Shown: positions 22,748 to 33,305 of the stretch, one piece after another | Position numbering within the stretch: the stretch's first letter is position 1 | Layout of the letters: every line of letters begins with the position of its first letter | Assembly (NCBI GenBank): GCA_028455995.1 | Contig: JABELC010000001.1 | Span: forward strand, 620,001-684,000 | DNA: 64,000 nucleotides | Source: Scleromitrula shiraiana | Lineage: Eukaryota; Ascomycota; Leotiomycetes; Helotiales; Sclerotiniaceae | Direction of reading: 5' to 3' | Translations under genes and position numbers: made by a program | The notes under the pieces: generated by a model | What the model was told of the DNA's origin: nothing | The model's input: the letters and a program-made list of their open reading frames with translations, nothing else | Database searches by the model: none

Positions 22748-23093
22748 CACCAACTGTTTTTTCCTTTCTTTGTGAATAGGGCTATTGCTCGTATATTCGT
22801 ATATTCGTACACTCGTATACAATTGTTGGATGGTTTTCGCCACATAATATTGTAATATTGTAATATTGATGTACCGGTACGTTATATTTTGGAAATGATC
22901 TCGGATGATGGGATGATATGGTAGTCGCCAAAGTGAATGGAAATGGATGGAATGGATACGAGCTGGATGGTTAGGTTTATTAGACTAGGTGGTTAGATTC
23001 TTATAAAGTTTCACGGGTACGTAAGGGATAGATGGGGGGGATTCGACTAATAACTATTTCCATAGTAGGTAGGTACTTTGGCATGGTAACTAC

Positions 23094-23192
23094 ACTATTA
23101 CTACTACTATTACTATTACTATTACTATTACTATTGCTATTAATATTGCTATTAATATTGCTATTACTATTGCTATTACTATTACTATCACT
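23094..23192. repeat. (TAC/TAT)n trinucleotide field
   Basis: Nearly 100 bp of ACTATT/ATTACT triplets with occasional TGC and AAT variants. It encodes an artefactual poly-Leu open frame. Confidence 0.9.
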
Positions 23193-24379
23193 AAGGAAAG
23201 TTTATGTCACGTTAACATTGATATTGTTGATTGAAAGAGAATGTATATTTGATATTGGAATGTTCACATAAAAGTCGTAAGATATTTACTGTACCATATT
23301 AATCGTTCTATCAAAAAAAAAAAAAAAGATCTCAATCTGTCCACCACCCCCCCCTTCCCCCCCCCTCAAAAAAAAGTAGAGGAATCCGTAACAAAAAAAG
23401 AAAAATAAAAAAAAAGACGAGTGAATTATCTGATCTGATTAGAAATCGTTAGAACCGGTGTTTAGGTTCATTCCACTAACCTTCATTTGGTCTAGATCAT
23501 ATTTTGTTTTGGATCTTGCTTGCTAGAGTTTTCTAGTTTACAAAGGGAAACATTTTTTTGCCTCTTTCTCCTCTCTCTTACTACAACTCCACAAACAACA
23601 TCACACAGAATTCTGCAGTCTCGTTTGCGAACGTTGTACAACGGGAGGAAGAAGGAAGACGGAAGTCGTAGCTGTTGTTGAAGGAAGAGAGAAGGCAATA
23701 CTTCTTTTTAAAAATTAAAAGAATACAGAAAAGATTTATTCTGTAAGTACTTTTCTATCTGTCCTTCGTCGTTGGGTTGAATTCCTTGAGAATGGAATCT
23801 GGGAAAAGGAAACAAAAGAGAGAGAGAGAGACCAACCCCCCCTGGTCTATTGCGCTCTTTGCGATTTCAGTATTCCTCGGTGAATATTCTTGGTATCTAC
23901 TTTCAAAGAAAGAATGGTGGCACATCTTCTTTGCTTTGATATTCCTTATCAATCTTCCGATCTCAACCATTCCTACCAAACACATAGCGGCAAGGCATAA
24001 ACATCAGTGTATGAACGAACGCAATCAAGAAGAAAATGAAAAGGAAACATCGATAAAATACCACCATATTTATCTATCTATCGGAGGTCACACAAGATTC
24101 ATGTAACCTGCATGACCGATGCTTGTCATGCAACTTTTATTCTGTGGTTTTTCCCATGCCGACGTACCTTGATCAACAAAATATCCTACCAGTCTCCATT
24201 CACAATCCCATCCAAAAAATATGCCCGCCACAACGGTTGAGGAATGGTTAAGATCGGATCGAGCAGATGAGCCACCACACAGATGCAGAAAGATTATTAG
24301 GGAATGGACGACGGAAGATGGCGCATTTGTTACATGTCGTGCTGATAATGGAACACAACAGACTCATCGATTAGTAGCC

Positions 24380-25420
24380 ATGTCTTCATTATCTCGTCGT
24401 GCTTGCTATAAGTAAGTTGCTCCCCGGTTCTTGGAAATTTTGATATGTGGGGTAGTTTTGGGAATACTAGGAATATATTCAGAGGATTGTTCTATGAATT
24501 TCCCATTGCTTTTACCTTGCATCTTTATACCTCCTACATATCCACGAAACGTAATACTAACATTTATATCTTTAGGTGCGGTAACGTTGGTCATTACGCC
24601 GAAGTTTGCTCTTCTGCTGAACGCCTTTGCTACAACTGTAAGTATAACACTTGATCTCCTTCCTTATTGATAATTTCATACTGACTACCTTTTTTCTTAG
24701 GCAAGCAACCTGGTAAGCTGCCATGACACAATACACAACACAACCTCTTTGTCATACTAATATATTGTAGGACACGAATCAAATGGTTGCCCATTGCCTA
24801 GAACTACCGAGGCCAAGCAGTGTTACCACTGCCAAGGTTTAGGCCACGTTCAAAACGATTGCCCAACTTTACGTATCAGTGGAGCTGGAACTAGTGGTCG
24901 TTGCTACAACTGTGGTATTCCTGGACATTTGGCTCGTGCTTGCCCCAACCCAGCTGGCGGCATGCCAGGTGTCGGTCGCGGACTCGGTGCTCCTCGTGGA
25001 GGATTCGGCGGTGGATTCGCTCCCCGTGGCGGATTCGGTGGTGGACCTCGTCCAGCTACCTGCTACAAGGTAAGCAAATTCTTGCACTTGCCATTTGAGT
25101 TTTTACAATACTCCTTATATTTTGAAACCTTTCAATGAAACATACTAATCACTCACGTTTAGTGCGGTGGTCCAAACCATTTCGCTCGTGATTGCCAGGC
25201 ACAAGCCATGAAATGCTATGCCTGTGGAAGAACTGGTCACAGTTCTCGCGAGTGTACTAGCCCTAACGGCGGTGTTAACAAGGCTGGAAAGACTTGCTAC
25301 ACCTGTGGACAGGAGGGTCACATTGCTCGTGATTGCGGTGTAAAGGGAATCAATGGTGATATTGCTGGAGAAGGTGCTGATCTTGGTGCACCCGTTGCTC
25401 CAGTTGCACCAGTCGCATAA
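24380..25420 (+). CDS. GIS2: Seven-zinc-knuckle nucleic-acid-binding protein (GIS2/Byr3/CNBP)
   Basis: Five exons (24380-24411, 24576-24637, a 12-nt exon 24701-24712, 24771-25069, 25163-25420) give 220 residues starting MSSLSRRACYK. Seven CCHC knuckles (C-x2-C-x4-H-x4-C) are present: CYKCGNVGHYAEVC, CYNCKQPGHESNGC, CYHCQGLGHVQNDC, CYNCGIPGHLARAC, CYKCGGPNHFARDC, CYACGRTGHSSREC and CYTCGQEGHIARDC. The second knuckle is completed only by the 12-nt exon. A Gly/Arg-rich linker (RGGFGGG units) separates knuckles 4 and 5, as in fungal homologues. The family binds RNA and single-stranded DNA and acts in translation and stress granules in yeast. The frame is open upstream to an ATG at 24221, which would add 53 residues; I chose 24380 because fungal homologues start at MSxLSRRACYK from memory. 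Confidence 0.93.
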
Positions 25421-26614
25421 ATCCATCTGGGATCTGCCGCTGTTCGATAGGCCTCGATGAACTATCGATCATTGCTTTTAACACATGGTTCATCGTCTCT
25501 CAATTTTCATTTGTACTTTGGACACAATCGTTGATCCTGGGGTCGTCCGCTCGTTCTGCATATTTTGCTCGGATTATGTTAAGTCGAACATTTTATCAAC
25601 TTCACGGATTGCTTCTTACTCGGCGCCTGGTCTTTTTTCCCAAATCTTTCTGACAATGCAACTCCCAAACTCAAAAAAAGCATTTTTTACACGATATTCA
25701 TTTTCCTACCTTTTTACGAACTGGCAACCCGGTAAACAAAATTACCTACAACAAAACCTTTAACGACGTGGAGAGGCCATAATTTCCTGTGGTTTTTTTA
25801 TTACGAAGATAAGATAGATGTAGCATGAAAAGAAAAGCAAAGAACAACAATCTATCTGGATTTTTTTATAGTGATGTGATAGGCTCGGGCTCATTGTATC
25901 ACTTTATTTGGAAGCTTGAAACCTGAAATCACCAAAGGAAAATAGTCGAGGCTGAGACGGAAGGGAGGGAAATGGATGGGGTAGAGATAAAGTAAAGTAC
26001 GTATTCATGAGTAGCTCCAGACAAAACAACGTTGAGTTGGGGGGAAACACGCACGGGCAGTATGGGAATATCGAAAAAATTAATAAAAAAGGAAAGGGGT
26101 GGGGATTTCAAAGAATGGGATCGGATCGAATTGAATTGAATCGAATCGAATAGGATGGAGAATGTGAAAAATATAAAATGGAATGATTATTCAATTGATT
26201 AAATACAAAATATGGATGTTTTTTTTCCTCTTCTGTGATTTTATTTGAGTGGGTGAGGCTATGGGTTATAGTTGATTGAATCTTGATCTTGATCTTGATT
26301 CTTGCTTGCTTATTTACTCCTGGTAGTGGGTAGTGGGTAGTGGTGAGTGCGTGAGTGAGTGGTGATACTACCCCAGACTCTCAGCACCCCCCTTTTGATT
26401 CTGAAAGGTGTATATTCCCCAAACCAAATTTCCAGGTAGGATATCCACACCTCTCTACTCATTCATGATCCATCCATCATTCGCCATCCATAAAAGTTTC
26501 CTTCCCACACCTCCCTGGACGCATACACTCATGTCCTATGCGTCTATCCATCTCCCTGTCGTCTTTCACTCGTACAATACTTATCCCCCAACCACCCATG
26601 GCTTTAATATGTAC

Positions 26615-26657
<43 letters not shown>

Positions 26658-27361
26658 AGAGTTAAACTGCGCGTTGTTTGTATTATGTTATCCCGGTTCT
26701 CGAATGTTGGGTATTTTATCTCATTTCATCTCATCTCATTTCATCTCATTGATGGTAAACAGTTCCTGTGTTTGGTTTCAATCCATTCTCGATGTGGTAG
26801 ATAGATCATCAATATTGATTGATATGCGTATGGCACGAAACTGGTAGCGTAGTTGGCGATGGTAAATTGGGGATTGTAGTAGTGATGCATGGATGGATGG
26901 ATGGATGGATATTCGGGCATTATTTTATGAATCATTTTATGATGGGGAAGGTTGGGATATATATATGTATATAAACCTGGATTTTAGTTATTGTTATTTT
27001 GGTATCTGGGGTAGATAGATAGCTTAGGAGATGATGGATGGGGTTGGAGTGGGGAGGGAAGTGGGAGAGAGAGAGAAATTCATAGTATTTTGGTGGGCTA
27101 GTTGGCTGATAAAGAATCTGATATGCTTTTTTCATGAATTAATGTTTAGGGTTGACTTGGACCGGGAATATGCTCATTGTTTATGTACTTTATTATATAT
27201 GACCCATCCAACATACAACGGCGTTCGGTCTCGGTCATCGCTGTTAAATGAATCAATCTATCACCATCCAGAAGTCCCCCTCGCCCCCCTTAATCCTCTC
27301 CCTCAACCCATCTCTCTATAACTCCTCCTAGAATCTCCTTCCTTCCTTCCTACCCTATCCC
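25421..27361. other. GIS2 3' region and repeat-rich spacer
   Basis: 1.9 kb without a supported gene. The first 350-400 bp are probably GIS2 3' UTR. Further on are AATCG-type repeats (26130-26150), GTGGGTA repeats (26325-26345), a (GA)n run at 26619-26651, CATCT repeats near 26720-26750 and GGAT copies at 26889-26911. Short open frames at 25485, 26408 and 27031 show no domain. Confidence 0.45.
26619..26651. repeat. (GA)n dinucleotide microsatellite
   Basis: About 16 copies of GA, continuing into GGGA units. Confidence 0.9.
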
Positions 27362-27975
27362 CTAAAGTAAAGTAAAACCCCCCACAGGATACAAAGTCCT
27401 GATCTCAGGAGCCGCGTCAAAAAATTCACCTGCGGTTTTCTCGCCCTCTTCTTGCCATTGTTTGGCGTGTGTACTTTCGTCGTGGGTTTGGAGTGCTGCT
27501 GCGTCTTTGAATCTGTGGCGGGTTTTAGTTGGGGGTTTGGATTTTGGGGAGAGAGTCGTGCGGGTAATAAGGGATGAAAATGATAAGCAGAGTAGGACAG
27601 GGGGGATTTGGTGTTAAAGAGAGAATGGAAAGGAAAGAGAAAGGAAAAGGGGGGGGGGGGGGGGGGGGGGCAGCAAACACATGAGCAATAGCGACCTGTT
27701 CAGGTCCTTCACCATGACCGGGAACCGGTTTGGTTTTCGAAACAGTCCACATCAAGCATTCAGGTTCGGCAGCTTGAACGGTGGCGGCGAACTTGTCACA
27801 TTTCGTGATGACCTGATATTTGATGGTGTTGGTTGTGTGGTATACATAGCATTGGTGTGTAATTGAGTAGGAGGGGAGAGGGGAAGCATTGGGATGAACT
27901 AACCTCATCGATTTTTCCGGGTTTAGGTGTAAGAGTCACGATATGAGTGATGTAGTTGGGGTTTGAGGCTGCCAT
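27362..27975 (-). CDS. ABM-fold (antibiotic biosynthesis monooxygenase-like) protein
   Basis: Three exons on the minus strand (27975-27904, 27812-27679, 27512-27362) give 118 residues. The start MAASNPNYITHIVTLTPKPGKIDE leads into VITKCDKFAATVQAAEPECLMWTVSK, the beta-strand and Trp signature of the dimeric alpha/beta barrel ABM fold, then AIAHVFKDAAALQTHDESTHAKQW and FFDAAPEIRTLYPV. The His-x-x-Ser/Thr block (H near TH...AKQW) and the final strand fit the family. Such small proteins act as heme- or cofactor-free monooxygenases or as accessory folds; the substrate cannot be read. The second intron (166 nt) holds a 22-nt homopolymer, and its donor (GTTTGC) is weaker than usual, so that junction is the least certain part. 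Confidence 0.78.
27649..27670. repeat. G22 homopolymer inside an intron
   Basis: Twenty-two consecutive G on the plus strand, that is C22 in the transcript of the ABM-fold gene. Such runs are prone to length errors in both replication and sequencing. Confidence 0.9.
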
Positions 27976-28223
27976 TTTGTTGGGTTTGGTGATGAGTTGG
28001 GTTGGTGTTTGAAAGTTGTTTTGTTTGATGGATTGAGAGTAAAGATTGTGTATTGATGGATGATTAGATAGGCTGGGAAGAATAATGTCGACTTATATAC
28101 TCCTTAGAAAAGATAGTCTCCACATCTTTCTTGTGTTGCTGGTGCACAATGTATGCATTCTGCCCATAATCAATTTCCATGCCGTTGAGTGTGGAATCTG
28201 ATGTAAATCAGTGCTGCTGTAAG

Positions 28224-28320
<97 letters not shown>
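28224..28320. repeat. (GTT)n array, about 32 copies
   Basis: A perfect 97-bp trinucleotide array; on the minus strand one frame reads poly-Asn. It lies about 250 bp upstream of the ABM-fold gene start, outside any supported coding exon. Confidence 0.97.
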
Positions 28321-28934
28321 CATGTTGTACGGTATGATAGTGGGCCAAAGAAGGAAAACAGCCATGTCCATGTAGAATCATAATCGCAGATGGTTATACT
28401 GCCCCCTTGCTTTCACCAGTGAGCGTGGAGGTTGTTCGGGGCCGAATCTTTACAAGATTGAGGACTGCCTGTGATTCTTCAGAATCTAAACCAACTGGCT
28501 CCCACCACAATTGCCCCAGAATTATCAGATCAATATCATATTTAGTTCACCTTTCCCGGGCATGTCCTGTAGTTTCGGGGTTTTTAAACCCCCGAGCTAC
28601 CAAATGGCTGTTAGTAGAATCCGGGGATTTGTCCATGGAACTGTGCTTTAAAATAAGATAACTCAGATGCAACGCCAAATAACAACTTCATGGAGTTTTC
28701 TGAATAGTCTCCTCCATATATCAGCCATGTTTGTTGCTCACACAAATTCAACGGTATTTCTCGATATATACTCTGTGTTCAAGGAGCTTCTCCAGCCCAA
28801 GTTCTGAGATCGGAGCCGCCATATACCGTATATTATAATTGTGATCAAAGATAAACATAATAAAGGACAATTATATTGGAGAGAAATGATCCCACACTTG
28901 ATGTGTAGCCCAGGCTAATAGAGCAGCCTTGACT

Positions 28935-29166
28935 CTTTAGTATGAACCGAATCAAGGTTATTCTCAAATAGCAGATACCGAGGAACCTAACCACGAATAC
29001 TGTACAAGCCGTATTAGGGCTGTTTCCAAACAACAGAAATACTGAGGAACCTAGCCACCAACATTGTACAGACCGTATTAGGGTTGTTCCCAAACAGTAA
29101 ATGCTGAGGACCCTAACCACCAATACTGTATAGCTGTATCAGGGTTGGTCCCAAACAACATATACT
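28935..29166. repeat. ~63-bp minisatellite, three copies plus a partial
   Basis: Tandem units start at 28981, 29045 and 29107, each opening AGGAACCTA/AGGACCCTA, then CCAC-AATACTGTA, then GTATTAGGG-TGTT-CCAAACA. A diverged partial copy precedes them (28935-28980). Unit length is 60-64 bp and copies are roughly 75-85% identical by eye. Confidence 0.85.
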
Positions 29167-29760
29167 GAAAAATATAACCTTTGTATGTGTAGCAAATATT
29201 GCGATGATCGATATAGATAATAGAATTGAAGAAAACGTAGTATTGTTGATGGGGTTGTTTTAGTTGATCTAATCCAAGAAATCTAGGTGGGGATATAGGC
29301 CATTTGGCTGATTAATCAACTGGCTCAACTCGCCTGGTTAACTACTATGTAGTGAATATAAACAATTGTAGTCTACCGTTGCCTACATACTACAAACGTA
29401 CATTAAGGTCCTTGGTTATAAATTCATACGTTTATGATTTCATTACTCAAAGAAAATAGAAAAGTTGAGAGATCATCCAAATATAATGAATGTTCCAAGG
29501 ATGACTCGAGAACTTCCGATGTATTGACGATGTCTGAGGCTCCGCCGTATCTCGAAATGCAACAAAAACTTTGTGTGATCCATGCTCCACAGTATTATGT
29601 GGGTAAGAATCATCTGATCCGTTGATCCCTCACCCAGGGAATAAAACCAAAAAAACATAGAGGAAGGCAAATCTAAGTCGTCCTCGTCGTCGCACTGTTG
29701 GAGGAGAGAAAAGATAGGCATTGGAATAACAAAAAATCAAAAAGATATTCTCAATATATT

Positions 29761-29842
29761 GACCCACGCAGGGATCGAACCTGCAATCTTCTGATGAATT
29801 CGTATTCGAAGTCAGACGCCTTAGCCATTGGGCCAGTAGGCC
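29761..29842 (-). tRNA. tRNA-Arg (anticodon UCG), intron-containing
   Basis: On the minus strand the sequence folds as a tRNA. The acceptor stem is GGCCTAC/GTGGGTC with two G-U pairs; the D arm surrounds CCAATGGCTAA. The anticodon stem is TCTGA/TCAGA with loop CTTCGA, and the T arm is GCAGG-TTCGATC-CCTGC. The anticodon at the loop positions is TCG, so arginine (CGA codons). The 3' side of the loop carries about 10 extra bases (TACGAATTC region), as expected for a short intron after position 37. Length is 82 nt with the intron and 72 without, and the variable loop has 5 nt. Confidence 0.9.
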
Positions 29843-30697
29843 TCAATTATTGATCTAATTGTATGATAAAATGTCGTGTATTTTGATATATATTGAATGT
29901 AACTGGAAAAATCGAGAAAAAGTTGTGTTACATAACGAAGTATGAAGCTTTATCCGAGCCGAGATGAATTTCGAACCTGAATCTACTCAGAGGCTCGACT
30001 GACGAGAATAACGACACAACGTACAAAGTTACACCACATTCACATTCACATGCACATACATATAAACACCAAAAAGTCCAATCCATCCATCATTCACGGA
30101 ATAATCATTCATCTCACTCAATCTCCATCACCATCTCCATCTCTTCACCCCTGAATCTCCCCAAATAAATATACATCGGCCCGCCGCAACGCAGTCACCG
30201 ATAAATACTGCCAATATACATAGCGGCTCAATACCCGGATAAATATCACATCCTATCAGATCCCTTCCCCTTACATTCGGCAATCTACCTTAATCCTATT
30301 TCGAATGTATGGTCTGGAGTGCAGATGCAAAGGTTCCCGGATGTCCCGCTGGAAGAGATCTTGTGATGAGGAAATTTGATGAAACGGAAGATCTGGGACC
30401 GAATGGTGTTTGTATGAGGGAATTTGCCGGGGAGGGGTGAAGATTTAGGATGACGTGGTTGCTTTTTTATTTCTGGGATTGCTTTTTTCTCGGATCAGAG
30501 CATTTTAAGTAAAATGTGATGGTTAGATGGAATATGATGAGGTTAATCTCACTTGGATTTGATGTCCGGAGTTGGGTTGAAGTAGAAGTATTTAAGTAAT
30601 CTGAAAGCCAATCCATTAATTTGGTCATTATGATTTGAGGTCGTCTTCTTCCTTGTTAATATCTTTGTGTGTTATTGCAATTAATTTTCATTTCATC
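29843..30697. other. Spacer between tRNA and cellulase relic
   Basis: 855 bp, no supported gene. Cytosine-rich stretches of ATCCATC/TCATTC type near 30080-30160. It presumably held the promoter of the decayed CBM1-GH5 gene at its right end. Confidence 0.4.
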
Positions 30698-31225
30698 ATA
30701 AGAATTGCTGCTTTGTTGGGTGTGGTGTCCTTGGCTGTGGAGTTAGTATACTCCCAGGCAGCTGGATATGCACAATGTAAGTTTATACCCATTTGTTTCT
30801 TTTATTTTTGATATCTAAACGCATCAATTCGTTTTGATCTATTTGTGAATGAAATACTATAGGTGGTGGATCAGGTTGGACTGGACCAACGACATGCGTT
30901 TCGTAACGGATTCACCAAGTTGGACCGTAAACAGCACATGGATGGACCGAGTAGAAACAGTAATCGACCAAGCACTCGCAACAGGACTCTACGTAATCCT
31001 CAATGACCATCACGACTCCTGGATCTGCGCCGATGTATCCGCGCCCGGCGCCAACATAACCATGATTGATTGAAGAGAAATTCAGCAGTCTCTGGCTTCA
31101 AATCGGCATCGGCACAAGATTCCGCTGTAAATCCTCCAAACTCCTCTTTGAGCCTGTTGATGAACCACCTGGAACAACTCAAATTCACGCCACTGAGATT
31201 AACAAGCTAAATACTTTGTTCCTTC
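30698..31225 (+). pseudogene. Decayed secreted CBM1-GH5 cellulase
   Basis: A signal-peptide-like frame (IRIAALLGVVSLAVELVYS) begins at an ATA (30698) where an ATG is expected. It runs into the start of a CBM1 cellulose-binding module (AAGYAQC), crosses an 86-nt intron (30777-30862, GTAAGT...TATAG) and continues CGGSGWTGPTTCVS to a TAA at 30904. In another frame directly abutting it lies a piece of a GH5 catalytic domain: DSPSWTVNSTWMDRVETV, ATGLYVILNDHHDSW, ending at a TGA (31071). A second frame continues EEKFSSLWLQI and FEPVDEPPGTTQ. The catalytic NEP motif reads DEP. The linker, the rest of CBM1, the N-terminal half of the barrel and everything after QSIN are missing. The frameshift coincides with an ATTGATTG 4-bp tandem duplication. 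Loss of function is clear; subfamily is not assigned. Confidence 0.8.
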
Positions 31226-31704
31226 AATCAATCAATCTATCTATCTATCTATCAACCAATCAACCAACGCTATACTCCTCTCCGCATCTCCAGTCCAGCC
31301 ACCGAAATCAAAGAAACACCCCGCGTTTTCCTCCCCGTCAACGCGAGCCCAACGCTCCAAATCGTTCAAGGCGCCACTCCCACTATCCCCGCGCGAACCC
31401 GCACATCCAATATCCAATATCCAAATCCAATATCCAATCGCCGATCTGCTCGTCTCGGTTAATGACGCAGAACGCCCGTCATGCCGGCTATCGAGACGCT
31501 TAGTGCGGGTTGCAGTTGCGTGGAGAATGGAGATGCATAGACGAGACGGATTATTTGGGGTCGTTGCAGCAGGGTGTGGTAGGTAGATAGATAGATGAAT
31601 AGATAGATGGACGTTGGGGAGTTAACGATCCCGATCCCGATTCCGATTCCGATTGCGGGATAGCGGGTTATTGCTCAGAGTAGTCAGAGTCAGAGTCGAC
31701 AGTG

Positions 31705-31762
31705 TAAGGGTAAGGGTAAGGGTAAGAAGGGTAAGAAGGGTAAGGGTAAGAAGGGTAAGGGA
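31705..31762. repeat. (GGGTAA)n array with GGGTAAGAA variants
   Basis: About nine units of GGGTAA, some extended to GGGTAAGAA. It is one base different from the fungal telomere unit (TTAGGG, read as GGGTTA) and is therefore not scored as a telomere. Confidence 0.85.
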
Positions 31763-31870
31763 ACTTTAACTAATGAGGCGACTTTTAATTTCTAGCATTT
31801 TTCTTATTCTTTTAACTCTCATTTATATTTATATCTTCCCATCTCTTACTCCCCTCGAACCTCTCTTCGA

Positions 31871-31905
<35 letters not shown>

Positions 31906-32285
31906 CCTCGAAAAAAAATAAAAGACGAAAAAATAAAACATCATCAAAGAGAAAAGAAAAGAAAAAAGAGAAAAAACAGCATTAAATAAGCCACCATGAA
32001 ACATACAAAAACAAACGCAAACCCCGCCGACCAATCCACCCACCTGGTTCTTCCTAGATAGCGTTAATGTCATATTCTCCCAATCTCAAAATTCAAAATT
32101 CGAAATTCGAAATTCATATGACATTTCAGCATACGCACTCATCGTATCGACTATTCGACACTTCGTTTCTGAAACGTGTGCGGTTTATATGTATATGTAT
32201 GTATGTATATACATGTATATATATATACATATACATATCGTGCCACTGCAGAGAACACCGGATTAGTTTAGTTTAGTTTAGAATG

Positions 32286-32385
32286 GGAGGAGGAGGAGGA
32301 GGAGGAGGAGGAGGAGGAGGAGGAGGAGGAAATTACGTATATAAGAAAAGAAAAGAAAAGAAAAGAAAAGAAAAGAACAGAACAG
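32286..32385. repeat. (GGA)n followed by (AAAAG)n
   Basis: A 46-bp GGA array (about 15 copies), an 11-bp gap and a 43-bp AAAAG array. Confidence 0.92.
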
Positions 32386-32579
32386 AGTATATCAACTTCA
32401 AGGAATGATTTTTTTTAAAATATATGGATATGTTAAGTAATATAGTGTTAAATGGTATGGTGTGGAGTTGATAGAGCGGTTGAGAAGAGTCAAGTCCTCC
32501 TATACAATTAATTCCCTTGTAACCGTGTTGCTTCGACACCATGGCGTATGGGATAGGATCAGATAGATAGATAAATAAA

Positions 32580-32580
<1 letters not shown>

Positions 32581-32615
<35 letters not shown>

Positions 32616-32618
32616 GTA
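32581..32618. repeat. (ATAG)n microsatellite
   Basis: About nine copies of the tetramer, continuing into GTAGGTAG. Confidence 0.9.
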
Positions 32619-33305
32619 GGTATTAAACTCAAAGTAATATATACTATATGTGATATAGATAATTGACATTCGCCATGCTATGCCATGCCATGCTATGCCA
32701 TGCCATGTCATGCCAATGTATGCATATATGTAAATTCCATTCATCTACTTATCCACCTATCCGTTCATCCATCCATCCATCCATCCATCTATCCATCCAT
32801 CTACTCATCCATCTAATTATCCATCCATCCACTCATCGATTCACATCTCCCCCCTTCTCATCGTCTCTTCCTATTTCACAAATCCCCTTCACCTATCCCC
32901 CCATCCATAATAACAATAAGTCCACCCCTAATACTAATATCCCCAAATCGCAAATCGCAAAAAGAAAGAAAGAACGAAACGTAATTTAATTAAAAAATAG
33001 TTCTTTTGCTCGCACGCATGCTACTATTCATCCTAATATACTCCATGGATCCAATCCAATCCAATCCAATCCAAATATCTTCTTTGCTCGCGCCCGTTGA
33101 TATCAATTCAGTCATGCAGGTAAAATATTATCTATCTATCACCTCAATGTTCACCCCTTTCTCTCACATCTCATCTGATCTCATCCTAGCCTATCCTCCA
33201 TATACACAGAAAGAAACCCCTCTCCCCCAAACAAAAAAACAAATGCAACAATATCAAGAAACCCGAAAAAGAACAAAGAAAAACCAACCCATCAATCGAA
33301 TCCAA

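Larger units (their letters stand above)
20620..24220. other. 3.6-kb gene-poor stretch rich in simple repeats
   Basis: No gene is supported. The DNA has many short direct repeats: GGTAT around 20857-20888, TTTTGA at 21000-21025, ATCAA at 21571-21603, TAAT near 22235-22255, GGAT at 22710-22747 and a TAC/TAT trinucleotide field at 23094-23192. There are also homopolymer runs near 21487-21510 and 23312-23412. A purine/pyrimidine-rich tract at 23500-23750 and a 103-codon ATG frame at 23792-24103 may be leader sequence of GIS2; that frame has two hydrophobic stretches but no family match. Confidence 0.5.
27976..29760. other. Spacer with triplet array and minisatellite
   Basis: 1.8 kb between the ABM-fold gene and the tRNA. 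It contains the (GTT)n array (28224-28320) and the ~63-bp minisatellite (28981-29166), both listed separately. A few open frames of 60-90 codons run through the repeats (28093, 28407, 28845, 29434) but none has a motif. Confidence 0.5.
31226..33305. other. Repeat-rich spacer after cellulase relic
   Basis: 2.1 kb without a supported gene. It opens with ATCT repeats that replace the expected cellulase continuation and has GGGTAA-type repeats (31705-31762), a (TA)n run (31874-31902), (GGA)n at 32286-32331, (AAAAG)n at 32343-32385, (ATAG)n at 32581-32618, ATGCC repeats near 32680-32710 and ATCC repeats at 32760-32850. The right end carries the 3' UTR of the Mid2-like gene. Confidence 0.5.

Noticed and set aside
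23032..23271. Open frame with a long poly-Leu run
   Set aside because: Translation of the TAC/TAT trinucleotide field; start is not in a gene context.
23792..24103. 103-codon ATG frame with two hydrophobic stretches upstream of GIS2
   Set aside because: No family resemblance, low-complexity basic start, position fits a leader; kept only as a remark in the spacer entry.
28093..28371. Open frame with about 30 consecutive Asn
   Set aside because: Produced by the (GTT)n array read on the minus strand; no flanking domain.
29957..30000. Possible second tRNA (TTCGAACC on the minus strand near the tRNA-Arg)
   Set aside because: No T-stem pairing around the loop and no acceptor stem.
31705..31762. 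Interstitial telomere
   Set aside because: The unit is GGGTAA, not GGGTTA; one-base difference in every copy.
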